Source: Candidatus Omnitrophota bacterium (GTDB taxonomy: Bacteria > Omnitrophota > Gorgyraeia > Aquiviventales > Aquiviventaceae). Taken from it: DNA of 13,508 bases. The stretch is from positions 1 to 13,508 of the forward strand of contig JACQRG010000030.1 in NCBI GenBank assembly GCA_016206565.1, given 5' to 3'. The first letter of the stretch is position 1; each line of letters starts with the position of its first letter. This document shows, one piece after another, positions 1 through 8,996 of the stretch. The notes beneath the pieces are model-generated. The model made no database searches and was not told the origin of the DNA. It saw only the letters and a list, made by a program, of their open reading frames with translations. A program made the position numbers and the translations under genes.

Positions 1-1
1 C

Positions 2-343
2 TATAGCCGGTGGATTCTCCGCATCTCCAACACGGATCCTGCCATCATCGCCCGCATAACTGACGGTCTCCGGCGATTCGGGTTCGACTACGCAACCGAA
101 GAGCAGCCACGCGACACGCCGATCTATAATGTCCGTCTGCGCGGCGGCCTCCAGGAGCACCTCAGATTCTTTCACACCGTCAATCCGGCCATCAGCCGGA
201 AGGCGGACATCACGGGCCAAGCGATCAAGAACCAGGCGCGCTTGCGCGTGGTGTCTATCGAAGCGCTCGGCGTGTCGTTGCCGCTCTTCGATATCACGAC
301 GGGAACGGGCAACTTCATCGCCAATGGTGTAGTCAGCCATAAC
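2..343 (+). other. C-terminal part of an intein (probable homing-endonuclease remnant plus C-terminal splicing block)
   Basis: This is in frame with the radical SAM gene and must be spliced out of the protein. The last 22 codons form a textbook C-terminal splicing region: LPLFDITTGTGNFIANGVV followed by Ser-His-Asn, then Cys as the +1 extein residue (344-346). The penultimate His and terminal Asn needed for Asn cyclisation are both present. The preceding part (ILRISNTDPAIIARI, then RLRGGLQEHLRFFH and NPAISRK) resembles the end of a LAGLIDADG (DOD-type) endonuclease region of large inteins, although the LAGLIDADG motif itself would lie upstream and is not seen. That assignment is inference from similarity to inteins I recall in related radical SAM (Rv2578c-type) proteins. 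No stop or frameshift is visible, so the visible half looks active. Confidence 0.9.
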
Positions 344-1207
344 TGCTACGCTCGCCCCACCCACGAGTACTTCGGCTTCGGCGCCGGCACCGATTTTGAA
401 CGCAAGATTTTCGTCAAACCGCGCGCGCCGCAGCTGCTCGAGCAGGCCTTCTGCCGACGCTCCTGGAAGGGCGAGCGCATCGTCTTCTCCGGCGTGACCG
501 ACTGCTACCAGCCGCTGGAGGCGGCCTGGAAGCTAACGCGCGGCTGCCTTGAGGTGTGCCTGCGATACCGCAACCCGGTCGCCCTCATCACCAAGTCGCT
601 GCTCATCCGCCGCGATGCCGGGCTGCTGGCTACGCTGGCGCGCGAGGCGGACGCGAGCGTGAGCTTGAGCATCGCCTTCGCCGATGAGCGGATCGCGCGG
701 CTCCTCGAGCCGGGCGCGCCGACGATCCGGCGCCGGTTTGAAACCATGCGCCTGCTGGCGGACGCCGGCGTGCCGGTGGGCATCGGCATCGCGCCGATTA
801 TCCCCGGCTTGAACGACACCGATATTCCGGCGCTGCTGAAGGAGGCGAAGCGCTGCGGAGCACAGTTCGCCTTCCACACCTTACTGCGGCTGCCGGGCAG
901 TGTGAAGGCGGTCTTCTTCCACCGGCTGCGCGAGGCGCTGCCGCTGCGCGCCGCCAAGGTCGAACACCGCCTGCGCGAGGTGCGCGACGGCAAGCTCTAC
1001 GACAGCCGCTTCGGCCACCGCCACCGCGGCGAGGGGACGTACTGGGACTTCCTCGAGAAGACGTGGGAGGTGTGGACGTGCCGCCTCGGCTTCGACCGAG
1101 ACGACAGCGAGGTGCTTCGGCCCTCCACGTTCCGCCGTCCGCCGCCGCCCGAAGCGCAGTTGGAGTTTGCCATGGAGGACGGTACAATAGCGGGTCATGG
1201 GATTTAG
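2..1207 (+). CDS. Intein-containing radical SAM protein, SPL (spore photoproduct lyase)-like family, 3' part only
   Basis: The reading frame is open from the left edge to the TAG at 1205-1207, so the gene is 5'-truncated by the window. Codons 2-343 are the C-terminal part of an intein. Codons from 344 (CYARPTHEY) are the C-extein, 287 residues. The C-extein matches radical SAM proteins of the SplB-like group: the third Cys of the CxxxCxxC cluster motif followed by YARPTHEY, then SGVTDCYQPLE, RNPVALITKS, AGVPVGIGIAPIIPGLND, LLRLPG and a C-terminal FGHRHRGEGTYW stretch. Members bind a [4Fe-4S] cluster and cleave S-adenosylmethionine; the substrate of this subgroup is not known to me. The first two cluster cysteines, the N-extein and most of the intein lie outside the window. 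The 3' end overlaps ychF by 11 bases. The family call is firm; the physiological role is unknown. Confidence 0.87.
   Translation, partial: YSRWILRISNTDPAIIARITDGLRRFGFDYATEEQPRDTPIYNVRLRGGLQEHLRFFHTVNPAISRKADITGQAIKNQARLRVVSIEALGVSLPLFDITTGTGNFIANGVVSHNCYARPTHEYFGFGAGTDFERKIFVKPRAPQLLEQAFCRRSWKGERIVFSGVTDCYQPLEAAWKLTRGCLEVCLRYRNPVALITKSLLIRRDAGLLATLAREADASVSLSIAFADERIARLLEPGAPTIRRRFETMRLLADAGVPVGIGIAPIIPGLNDTDIPALLKEAKRCGAQFAFHTLLRLPGSVKAVFFHRLREALPLRAAKVEHRLREVRDGKLYDSRFGHRHRGEGTYWDFLEKTWEVWTCRLGFDRDDSEVLRPSTFRRPPPPEAQLEFAMEDGTIAGHGI
1160..1188 (+). promoter_or_regulatory. Candidate promoter for ychF, possibly leaderless
   Basis: TTGGAG (1160-1165) and TACAAT (1183-1188) are separated by 17 bases, inside the end of the radical SAM gene. 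The -10 box matches the consensus at five of six positions and stands out in very G+C-rich sequence; the -35 is weak. The box ends 8 bases before the ychF ATG at 1197, so transcription would begin at or next to the start codon. No Shine-Dalgarno sits at normal spacing; the nearest GGAGG is about 18 bases upstream. Confidence 0.4.
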
Positions 1208-2303
1208 CTGCGGCATCGTCGGGCTGCCGAACGTCGGCAAGTCCACCCTGTTCAACGCGCTCACCAGCGCCTCGGTCCCGGCGGCCAACTACCCCTTCTG
1301 CACGATTGACCCCAATGTCGGCGTGGTGCCGGTGCCGGACACGCGCCTCGACAAGCTCGCGCAGCTCGTGCCGACCGAGCGCGTGGTGCCGACGGTGGTG
1401 GAGTTCGTGGACATCGCCGGCCTGGTCAAGGGGGCCAGCCAAGGCGAGGGGCTGGGCAACCAGTTCCTCGGCCACATCGCCGAGGTCGAGGCGATCGCGC
1501 ACGTGGTGCGCTGCTTCGAGGACTCGCAGGTCGTCCATGTCAGCGGCTCGGTGGACCCCCGGCGGGACATCGAGGTCATCGAAACCGAGCTGGCCCTCAA
1601 GGACGTCGCCGCCGTCGCCAGCGCCCTGAACCGAGTGGAAAAGCTGGCCAAGGGCGGGGACAAAAAATCGGTGGCGATGGTCGAAGTGCTGCAAGCCCTG
1701 GTCGCCCCGCTCAACGAGGGCCGGCCGGTGCGCCGCATCATGGCCGGCCTGCCGCCGGCGGCCTGGGAGACGGTGCGCCCCCTGAACCTGCTGACCGCCA
1801 AGCCGGTCCTCTATGTCGCGAACGTCAGCGAGGAGGACGCCGTCGCCGCGCGCTCGCCGCACGTGCAGACCGTGCGGCAGATCGCGGCCGAGGAGGGCGC
1901 AGGGATGGTGCCCATCTGCGGCGCGGTGGAGGCGCAGATCGCCTCCCTGGAGACCGAGCAGGAGCGCGCGGAGTACCTGGCGGCGGTCGGCTTGAAGGAG
2001 CCGGGGCTGCACCAGCTCATCCGCGCCGGCTATGAGCTGCTGGGCCTGATTACGTTCTTCACCGTGGGCCCGAAGGAGGACCGGGCCTGGACGGTCGCCA
2101 GGGGCTCGACCGCCCCGCAGGCCGCCGGCACGATCCACAGCGATTTCGAGCGCGGCTTCATCCGGGCCGAGGTCATCAGCTATGCGGACTTCGTCGCCTG
2201 CGGCAGCGAGGCGGCGGCCCGCGATCGCGGCAAGCTGCGCGTGGAAGGCAAAGCGTACGTCGTCCAGGACGGCGACCTGATGCACTTCCGGTTCAGCGTC
2301 TAG
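1197..2303 (+). CDS. ychF: Redox-regulated ATPase YchF (Obg family, HAS-NTPase)
   Basis: This 368-residue protein matches the family length of about 363 residues. The N-terminal G domain has the P-loop GLPNVGKS (residues 9-16), the G3 motif DIAG (72-75) and NVSE (209-212) in place of NKxD. That replacement is normal for YchF and explains its preference for ATP over GTP. A TGS domain occupies about residues 282-366 (LITFFTVGPKEDRAW, then GTIHSDFERGFIRAEVI). YchF associates with the ribosome and is linked to stress and antioxidant responses in other bacteria. The ATG at 1197 gives the family N-terminus MGFSCGIVGLPNVGKS; no other start fits. The gene overlaps the upstream radical SAM frame by 11 bases and has its own candidate promoter there, so it need not depend on the upstream gene. 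No anomalies were seen in the coding region. Confidence 0.97.
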   Translation: MGFSCGIVGLPNVGKSTLFNALTSASVPAANYPFCTIDPNVGVVPVPDTRLDKLAQLVPTERVVPTVVEFVDIAGLVKGASQGEGLGNQFLGHIAEVEAIAHVVRCFEDSQVVHVSGSVDPRRDIEVIETELALKDVAAVASALNRVEKLAKGGDKKSVAMVEVLQALVAPLNEGRPVRRIMAGLPPAAWETVRPLNLLTAKPVLYVANVSEEDAVAARSPHVQTVRQIAAEEGAGMVPICGAVEAQIASLETEQERAEYLAAVGLKEPGLHQLIRAGYELLGLITFFTVGPKEDRAWTVARGSTAPQAAGTIHSDFERGFIRAEVISYADFVACGSEAAARDRGKLRVEGKAYVVQDGDLMHFRFSV

Positions 2304-2308
2304 GGTGT

Positions 2309-2314
2309 TATACT
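2309..2314 (+). promoter_or_regulatory. Candidate -10 box ahead of yebC-ruvCAB
   Basis: TATACT (five of six matches to TATAAT) lies in the 41-base gap between ychF and yebC, 30 bases before the yebC ATG at 2345. The only -35-like bases at suitable spacing (TTCCGG, 2286-2291, inside the ychF end) are poor. No clear Shine-Dalgarno is visible between the box and the ATG. If used, this would drive the long yebC-to-recJ transcription unit. Confidence 0.35.
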
Positions 2315-2344
2315 ACCCCCAATCCTTCCGACGAGAAACGTGCC

Positions 2345-3100
2345 ATGGCCGGACATTCCAAGTGGGCGGGCATCAAGCACAAGAAGGCGGTGGTGGATGC
2401 CCAGCGCGGGAAGCTCTTCTCGAAGCTCGTCCGCGAGGTCAGCGCCGCCGCCCGCATCGGGGGCGGCAACCCGGACGGCAACCCCCGCCTGCGCCTGGCC
2501 ATGCTCAAAGCCCGCGACGCCAACATCCCCAAGGACAACATCGAGAAGGCCATCAAGAAGGGCACCGGCGAGCTGCCCGGTGTGGCCTATGAGGAGATGG
2601 TCATGGAAGGCTACGGGCCGGGCGGGGTGGCCATCTACGTCGAGGCGCTGACCGACAACAAGAACCGCACCAGCTCAGAGCTGCGCAACCTCTTCACCAC
2701 GCACGGCGGCAACCTAGCCGGCGCCAACAGCGTGGCCTGGCTCTTCCAGAAGAAGGGGCAGATCGTGGTCAAGGCCAAGGGGCTCGACGAGGACAAGCTG
2801 CTCGAGACGGTGCTGGAGGCCGGCGCGGAGGACCTGGTGGTGGACGGCGACCAGGCGACCGTCACGACCAGCCCGCAGGCGCTGGAGCCGGTCAAGCACG
2901 CCCTGCAGGCGCTGGGGCTGGCCCCGGACTCCGCCGAGCTGACGATGATCCCTTCGACGACCGTGCGGGTGGAAGCGCCGGCCCAGGCCAAGGCGCTGCT
3001 GGGCCTGTTGGACGTGCTCGAGGAGTACGAGGACACCCAGCACGTGTACGCGAACTTTGACATTCCGGACGCGATCTTGGCGGAGCATGCCGGAGCGTGA
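2345..3100 (+). CDS. yebC: YebC/TACO1 family translation factor (formerly annotated as transcriptional regulator)
   Basis: The 251-residue product begins with the family signature MAGHSKWAGIKHKKAVVDAQRGK and continues through the conserved region NPRLRLAMLKARDANIPKDNIEKAIKKG. It also carries the middle-domain signature YGPGGVAIYVEALTDNKNRT (residues 90-109) and ends after YANFDIPD. The family was long called a DNA-binding regulator, but recent work on bacterial YebC and mitochondrial TACO1 assigns it to relief of ribosome stalling at proline-rich stretches. Its classic neighbour is ruvC, as here, but the reason for that linkage is not known. The start is fixed by the universal MAGHSKW N-terminus. 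The TGA stop (3098-3100) shares its last base with the ruvC ATG, indicating translational coupling. Confidence 0.96.
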   Translation: MAGHSKWAGIKHKKAVVDAQRGKLFSKLVREVSAAARIGGGNPDGNPRLRLAMLKARDANIPKDNIEKAIKKGTGELPGVAYEEMVMEGYGPGGVAIYVEALTDNKNRTSSELRNLFTTHGGNLAGANSVAWLFQKKGQIVVKAKGLDEDKLLETVLEAGAEDLVVDGDQATVTTSPQALEPVKHALQALGLAPDSAELTMIPSTTVRVEAPAQAKALLGLLDVLEEYEDTQHVYANFDIPDAILAEHAGA

Positions 3101-3606
3101 TGATCATCCTGGGCATTGACCCCGGGTTGAATGCGACCGGCTACGGGGTCATCGAGGCCCAGGGCGGGCGCTGGCAGGTGGTGACGGCCGGGGATCTGCG
3201 GCCGCCGCGACGCCGGCCCCTGGCCGAGCGGCTGGCGTTCATCCACGACGGCCTGGAGGCGCTGATGAGCCGCTGCCATCCGCAGACGGCGGTGCTGGAG
3301 ATGGTCTTCACGCATCAGGCCTACCGGGCGACCGCCGCGCTGATGGCGCATGCGCGCGGCGTGGCCTGCCTGGCCGTGCAGGAGCAGGGGCTGGCGATGG
3401 CTGAGTACCCGCCGGCGCGGATCAAGCAGGCGCTCACCGGCCACGGGGCGGCCTCGAAGGCCCAGGTGGCGCGCATGGTGGGGCAGTGGCTGGGCCGGCT
3501 CGACCCGGCCTGGTCGTCGGACGCGACCGACGCGCTGGCCTTGGCCCTGGCGCACGCGCGGATGGACGCGCAGCGCCGCCGCCTGCCGGCGGGAGCCGTG
3601 AAATGA
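3100..3606 (+). CDS. ruvC: Holliday junction resolvase RuvC (crossover junction endodeoxyribonuclease)
   Basis: This 168-residue nuclease makes symmetric cuts in four-way DNA junctions, acting with RuvAB. The acidic catalytic set is visible with normal spacing: D7 (ILGIDPGLNATGYG), E67 (VLEMVF), D141 and D144 (SSDATDALALA). The stretch YPPARIKQALTGHGAASKAQV (about residues 103-123), with its conserved lysines, is also typical. The start is taken as the ATG at 3100, giving MIILGIDPG and a one-base overlap with the yebC stop; a GTG one codon earlier (3097) is also possible. The 3' end overlaps ruvA by four bases (ATGA). All family residues needed for activity appear to be present. Confidence 0.95.
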   Translation: MIILGIDPGLNATGYGVIEAQGGRWQVVTAGDLRPPRRRPLAERLAFIHDGLEALMSRCHPQTAVLEMVFTHQAYRATAALMAHARGVACLAVQEQGLAMAEYPPARIKQALTGHGAASKAQVARMVGQWLGRLDPAWSSDATDALALALAHARMDAQRRRLPAGAVK

Positions 3607-4256
3607 TTTCGAGGATTCGGGGGGTGGTGCGGGAGATACGCGGGCTGCAGGTGCTGCTCGACGTCAACGGCATCTGCTACGAAGTGTTCGTGCCGCCCTC
3701 CATCCTGCGCACGATCCCCGAGCGGCTGGGCCCGGGCAACGACCTCGAGCTGGTGACCTTCCACTACCAGCAGCTCGACATGGGGCGGGGGGTCCCGGTG
3801 CTCATCGGCTTCCTCAACGAGATCGAGCGGGAGTTCTTCGAGCGGTTCATCACGGTCGCCGGCATCGGCCCGAAGGCGGCGCTCAAGGCGCTGACGCAGC
3901 CCATCCCGATCATCGCGCAGGCGGTGGACGAAGGCGACTTCGGCTTGCTGCGCTCGCTGCCCGGCATCGGCGAGCAGCGCGCCCGGGAGATCGTCGCCAA
4001 ACTGCAGGGCAAGGTCGGCAAGTTCGCGCTCATCCAGGCCAAGGGCGAGCCGCCGGCCGCGCGCGAAGAAGCAGCCACCGCGCTGGAAGACGAGGCGGTC
4101 GCCATCCTGGCGCAACTGGAGTACAAGAAGGCCGAAGCCAAGCAGATGGTGCGCGCAGCACTTGAGCGCAACCCGAAGGTCAAGAGCGCCGAGGAGCTGC
4201 TCAACGAGGTGTACAAGCAGCAGCGCAGCGCCACAGCAGTCGGGAGCGAGGCCTGA
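3603..4256 (+). CDS. ruvA: Holliday junction branch migration protein RuvA
   Basis: The 217-residue protein binds Holliday junctions as a tetramer and loads the RuvB motor. An N-terminal OB-fold (residues 1-65, MISRIRGVVREI...DVNGICYEVFV) is followed by two helix-hairpin-helix motifs: FITVAGIGPKAALKAL (about 82-97) and LRSLPGIGEQRAREIVAKL (about 116-134). A linker and the RuvB-binding domain III (about 158-206, EAVAILAQLEYKKAEAKQMV) follow. The frame is open further upstream to 3486, but the ATG at 3603 gives the family N-terminus and is preceded by GGGAG at 3591-3595, 7 bases away. It overlaps the ruvC stop by four bases, and its own TGA overlaps the ruvB ATG by one base. Confidence 0.96.
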   Translation: MISRIRGVVREIRGLQVLLDVNGICYEVFVPPSILRTIPERLGPGNDLELVTFHYQQLDMGRGVPVLIGFLNEIEREFFERFITVAGIGPKAALKALTQPIPIIAQAVDEGDFGLLRSLPGIGEQRAREIVAKLQGKVGKFALIQAKGEPPAAREEAATALEDEAVAILAQLEYKKAEAKQMVRAALERNPKVKSAEELLNEVYKQQRSATAVGSEA

Positions 4257-5305
4257 TGGCCAAGCCCAAGGCGCGCCTGCCGGAGCCGCCCATCGTGCCG
4301 GCCGTGGAGAACGACGAAGACCGCGTGCTGAACCTCAGCCTTCGGCCCAAGCGGTTCGAGGAGTTCGTGGGGCAGGCCCAGGTGGTGGAGAACCTGCGCG
4401 TGGCTATCCAGGCCGCGAAGCGGCGCGAGGAGCCGCTGGAGCACCTGCTGCTGGCCGGCCCGCCAGGGCTGGGCAAGACCAGCCTGGCGCACCTCATCGC
4501 GCATGAGACCGGTGCGAAGATCACCGCCACCAGCGGGCCGGCCATCGGCCGGGCCGGGGACCTCATCGGCGTGCTCACGAATCTCGAGACCGGGGATATC
4601 CTGTTCATTGACGAGATCCACCGGCTCTCCAAGATCGTCGAGGAGTTCCTGTACCCGGCGATGGAGAACTACGAGATTGATTTCGTCATTGATAAGGGGC
4701 CGTACGCCAAGACCATTAAGTTCCACCTCAAGCCCTTCACCCTCATCGGGGCCACGACGCGCGCCGGGCTGCTCTCCAACCCGCTGCGCAGCCGCTTCGG
4801 CATGGTGTACCACCTCGACTTCTACACGCCGGACGATCTGGTCGAGATCATCAAGCGCTCCGCGGTCATCCTGGGCATCGCGCTGGAGGCCGAGGCGGCC
4901 CGCACCATCGCCGAGCGCGCCCGCGGCACGCCGCGCGTGGCCAACCGCCTGCTGCGGCGGGTGCGCGATTACGCGCAGGTCAAGGCGGGCGGGCGCATCA
5001 CGAAGGAGGTGGCTTCGGCCGCGCTCGCCGCGCAGGGCGTGGACCACTTCGGCCTCGACGGCATTGACCGCAAGGTGCTGCGCATGATCATTGACTTCTA
5101 CGGCGGCGGGCCGGTGGGCATCGAGGCGCTGGCCGCCGCGCTCAACGAGGAGCCGGACACCATCGTGGACGTCGTGGAGCCCTACCTGCTCTCGGTCGGG
5201 CTGCTCAAGCGCACCGCCCGCGGCCGCAAGGCCACCCGCCTGGCCTACCAGCACGTCGCCAGCCTCAAGCAGCCCGACCTGGAGCTCTTCGCCGCCTCGA
5301 AATGA
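4256..5305 (+). CDS. ruvB: Holliday junction branch migration ATPase RuvB
   Basis: This 349-residue AAA+ motor forms hexamers that pump DNA through the RuvA-bound junction. Visible motifs: the N-terminal LRPKRFEEFVGQ (29-40), Walker A GPPGLGKTS (68-76), Walker B LFIDEIHR (116-123), sensor 1 GATTRAG (165-171), and RSRFG containing the arginine finger (R180). The C-terminal winged helix starts near residue 265 (GLDGIDRKVLRMI). The length is within the family range, with a slightly longer N-terminal tail. The ATG at 4256 shares a base with the ruvA TGA. The 3' end overlaps the SpoIID-type gene by four bases. With ruvC and ruvA it forms a complete RuvABC resolvasome in one transcription unit. Confidence 0.97.
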   Translation: MAKPKARLPEPPIVPAVENDEDRVLNLSLRPKRFEEFVGQAQVVENLRVAIQAAKRREEPLEHLLLAGPPGLGKTSLAHLIAHETGAKITATSGPAIGRAGDLIGVLTNLETGDILFIDEIHRLSKIVEEFLYPAMENYEIDFVIDKGPYAKTIKFHLKPFTLIGATTRAGLLSNPLRSRFGMVYHLDFYTPDDLVEIIKRSAVILGIALEAEAARTIAERARGTPRVANRLLRRVRDYAQVKAGGRITKEVASAALAAQGVDHFGLDGIDRKVLRMIIDFYGGGPVGIEALAAALNEEPDTIVDVVEPYLLSVGLLKRTARGRKATRLAYQHVASLKQPDLELFAASK

Positions 5306-6486
5306 GCCGACGTGCGGTGGGCGTCCTCCTGCTCGGCCTCCTCGCCCTCGCTCCCTCCGCCGCGACGCAGCCTAACCTGGAGTTCATCCGCGTGGCCGTG
5401 GTCCAGAACGACCCGGAAGTGGACCTGCGCATCCAGGGCCGCTTCACGCTGCGCGCCATGCACACCGGCGACCCCATCTGGGAGCAGCGCCGCTGGGGCC
5501 AGTGGGCGGTTCGCGCCGTGCCCGAGGGGCTGGCGGTGGGGGAGGAGATCCTGCCGTACTTCGGCGTGCGCATCGAGCCGCAACGCGAGGCCGCCATCAG
5601 CCTTAACGGCACCCGGCTGCGCGGCACGCTGGAGATCGTGCGGCAGAAAGACCTCACGCTGCTGGTCATCAACCACGTGGCACTTGAGGAGTACCTGCGC
5701 GGGGTGCTGAGCAAGGAGGCGCCGGACTACTGGCCGCCCGAGGCGCTGAAGGCCATCGCTATCGCCGCGCGCAGCTACGCGGTGTACCGGCGCGCCACCA
5801 AGGCGCAGGGGGAGTTCGACGTCAGCGGCACGGTCCTCTCGCAAGACTACGGCGGCAAGACCGCGGAGAAGGCCGCGACGACCAAGGCGGTGCGCGAGAC
5901 CGCCGGCCTGGTGGTCACCTACCAGGGCTGGCTCTTCCCGACGTTCTACCATTCGACCTGCGGCGGGATGACCGAGCACGCGCGGGTCATGGGATCGTTT
6001 GATCTGCCGCCGCTGGCCGGCGGCGTGCGCTGCCGCTGGTGCACGGCCTCGCCGTTCTACTCGTGGCGCCGCCGGCTGACCCGGGAGGACATCGCGTGGA
6101 CGCTGCACCGGGGCGGGCGCGGCTCGGTGGGTGTGGTGCGGGACCTGCGCATCATCAAGCAAACACCCTCGGGGCGGGTGGAGCGCATCGGCGTGGTCGG
6201 CACCCAGCGCACCCTGACGTTCAGCGGCTCGGAGTTCCGCGCGCTGCTGGGCTTCGAGCGGCTGCGCAGCGTCTTCTTTTCGCTCATCCCGGTCGCCGAC
6301 GGCTTTGTCGTGGACGGCCGCGGCTGGGGCCACGGCGTGGGCATGTGCCAGTGGGGGGCCGCGGAGCTGGCCCGCCGGGGCATGCGCGCCGAAGAAATCC
6401 TGTCGTACTACTATCCTGGAGCCGGGCTGGCGTCGCTCAACGAATTGGCGGCCCAACCCTTGCGTGCCGTGGGAGGATCCTCGTAA
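5302..6486 (+). CDS. SpoIID/LytB domain protein, probable secreted peptidoglycan lytic transglycosylase
   Basis: The 394-residue protein starts with a signal-like segment (SRRAVGVLLLGLLALAPSA, cleavage plausible near residue 21-23), so it should act outside the cytoplasmic membrane. The SpoIID domain shows LEEYLRGVLSKEAP..WPPEALKAIAIAARSYA (about 128-160). E139 is the likely catalytic acid by analogy to B. subtilis SpoIID. HSTCGGMTEHA (217-227) has His/Cys residues like the zinc site reported for clostridial SpoIID, and GRGWGHGVGMCQWGAAELA lies near the C-terminus. SpoIID proteins cleave glycan strands; in non-sporulating bacteria the homologues are general wall-remodelling enzymes. No other sporulation gene is visible, so a sporulation role is not supported. 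The gene starts in ATGA overlap with ruvB and its TAA overlaps the yajC ATG by one base. Confidence 0.9.
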   Translation: MSRRAVGVLLLGLLALAPSAATQPNLEFIRVAVVQNDPEVDLRIQGRFTLRAMHTGDPIWEQRRWGQWAVRAVPEGLAVGEEILPYFGVRIEPQREAAISLNGTRLRGTLEIVRQKDLTLLVINHVALEEYLRGVLSKEAPDYWPPEALKAIAIAARSYAVYRRATKAQGEFDVSGTVLSQDYGGKTAEKAATTKAVRETAGLVVTYQGWLFPTFYHSTCGGMTEHARVMGSFDLPPLAGGVRCRWCTASPFYSWRRRLTREDIAWTLHRGGRGSVGVVRDLRIIKQTPSGRVERIGVVGTQRTLTFSGSEFRALLGFERLRSVFFSLIPVADGFVVDGRGWGHGVGMCQWGAAELARRGMRAEEILSYYYPGAGLASLNELAAQPLRAVGGSS

Positions 6487-6790
6487 TGCCAGACCCCGCC
6501 GCCGCAGCGCCGTCCTCGTCGCTGCTGCTGATGCAGTACCTCGTGCCGTTCGGCATGATGTTCCTGATCTTCTACCTCATCGTCTTCCGGCCGCAGTCCA
6601 AGGCCCGGAAAGAGCATGAGGCGATGCTCAAGGCCCTCAAGAAAAACGACGAGGTCGTGACGACCGGCGGCATCTTCGGCACGGTTCTGAACGTCAAGCC
6701 GGAGTCCGTGACGCTGCGGGTGGACGATAACGTCCGGCTGGAAGTGGAACGCGCCGCCATCGCCAGAGTCGCCAAGGCCCGCCCCGCCTG

Positions 6791-6791
<1 letters not shown>
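6486..6791 (+). CDS. yajC: Preprotein translocase subunit YajC
   Basis: This small (101-residue) single-span membrane protein accompanies SecDF in the Sec holotranslocon. It has one hydrophobic segment at about residues 12-34 (LLLMQYLVPFGMMFLIFYLIVF), followed by the family signature RPQSKARKEHEAMLKALKKNDEVVTTGGIFGTV and a small cytoplasmic beta-rich domain. The frame is open much further upstream within the SpoIID gene. The ATG at 6486 is chosen because it puts the membrane helix near the N-terminus, shares its A with the upstream TAA, and follows a strong GGGAGG at 6471-6476 with a 9-base spacer. The TGA overlaps the secDF start by one base, matching the conserved yajC-secD-secF order. Confidence 0.95.
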
Positions 6792-8989
<2,198 letters not shown>

Positions 8990-8996
8990 GCCTGTG

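Noticed and set aside
494..526. TDCYQPLE in the radical SAM protein, considered as a mutated TDPYQP
   Set aside because: As far as I recall, TDCYQPLE is usual in this SPL-like subgroup, so it is not a local oddity.
1821..1832. YchF NVSE in place of the GTPase NKxD motif, considered as a lost specificity motif
   Set aside because: Replacement of NKxD by an NxxE sequence is the family norm for YchF and accounts for its ATP preference.
798..2285. Long minus-strand open frame (495 codons) across the radical SAM and ychF genes
   Set aside because: The translation is low-complexity (rich in His, Arg, Ala, Asp, Gly) with no recognisable motif. It is the expected shadow of G+C-rich coding DNA opposite two well-supported genes.
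2304..2344. Possible terminator after ychF
   Set aside because: No stem-loop with a T-run is visible in the 41-base gap; only a -10-like TATACT was found.
3486..3602. N-terminal extension of RuvA from 3486
   Set aside because: It lies in the ruvC coding region out of frame. The RuvA OB-fold begins exactly at the ATG at 3603, which has a good ribosome binding site.
3764..5254. Minus-strand open frame (496 codons) opposite ruvA and ruvB
   Set aside because: Compositionally a shadow; ruvA and ruvB on the plus strand show complete family motifs. The similar long minus frames at 5245-6456 and 11209-12615 were rejected for the same reason.
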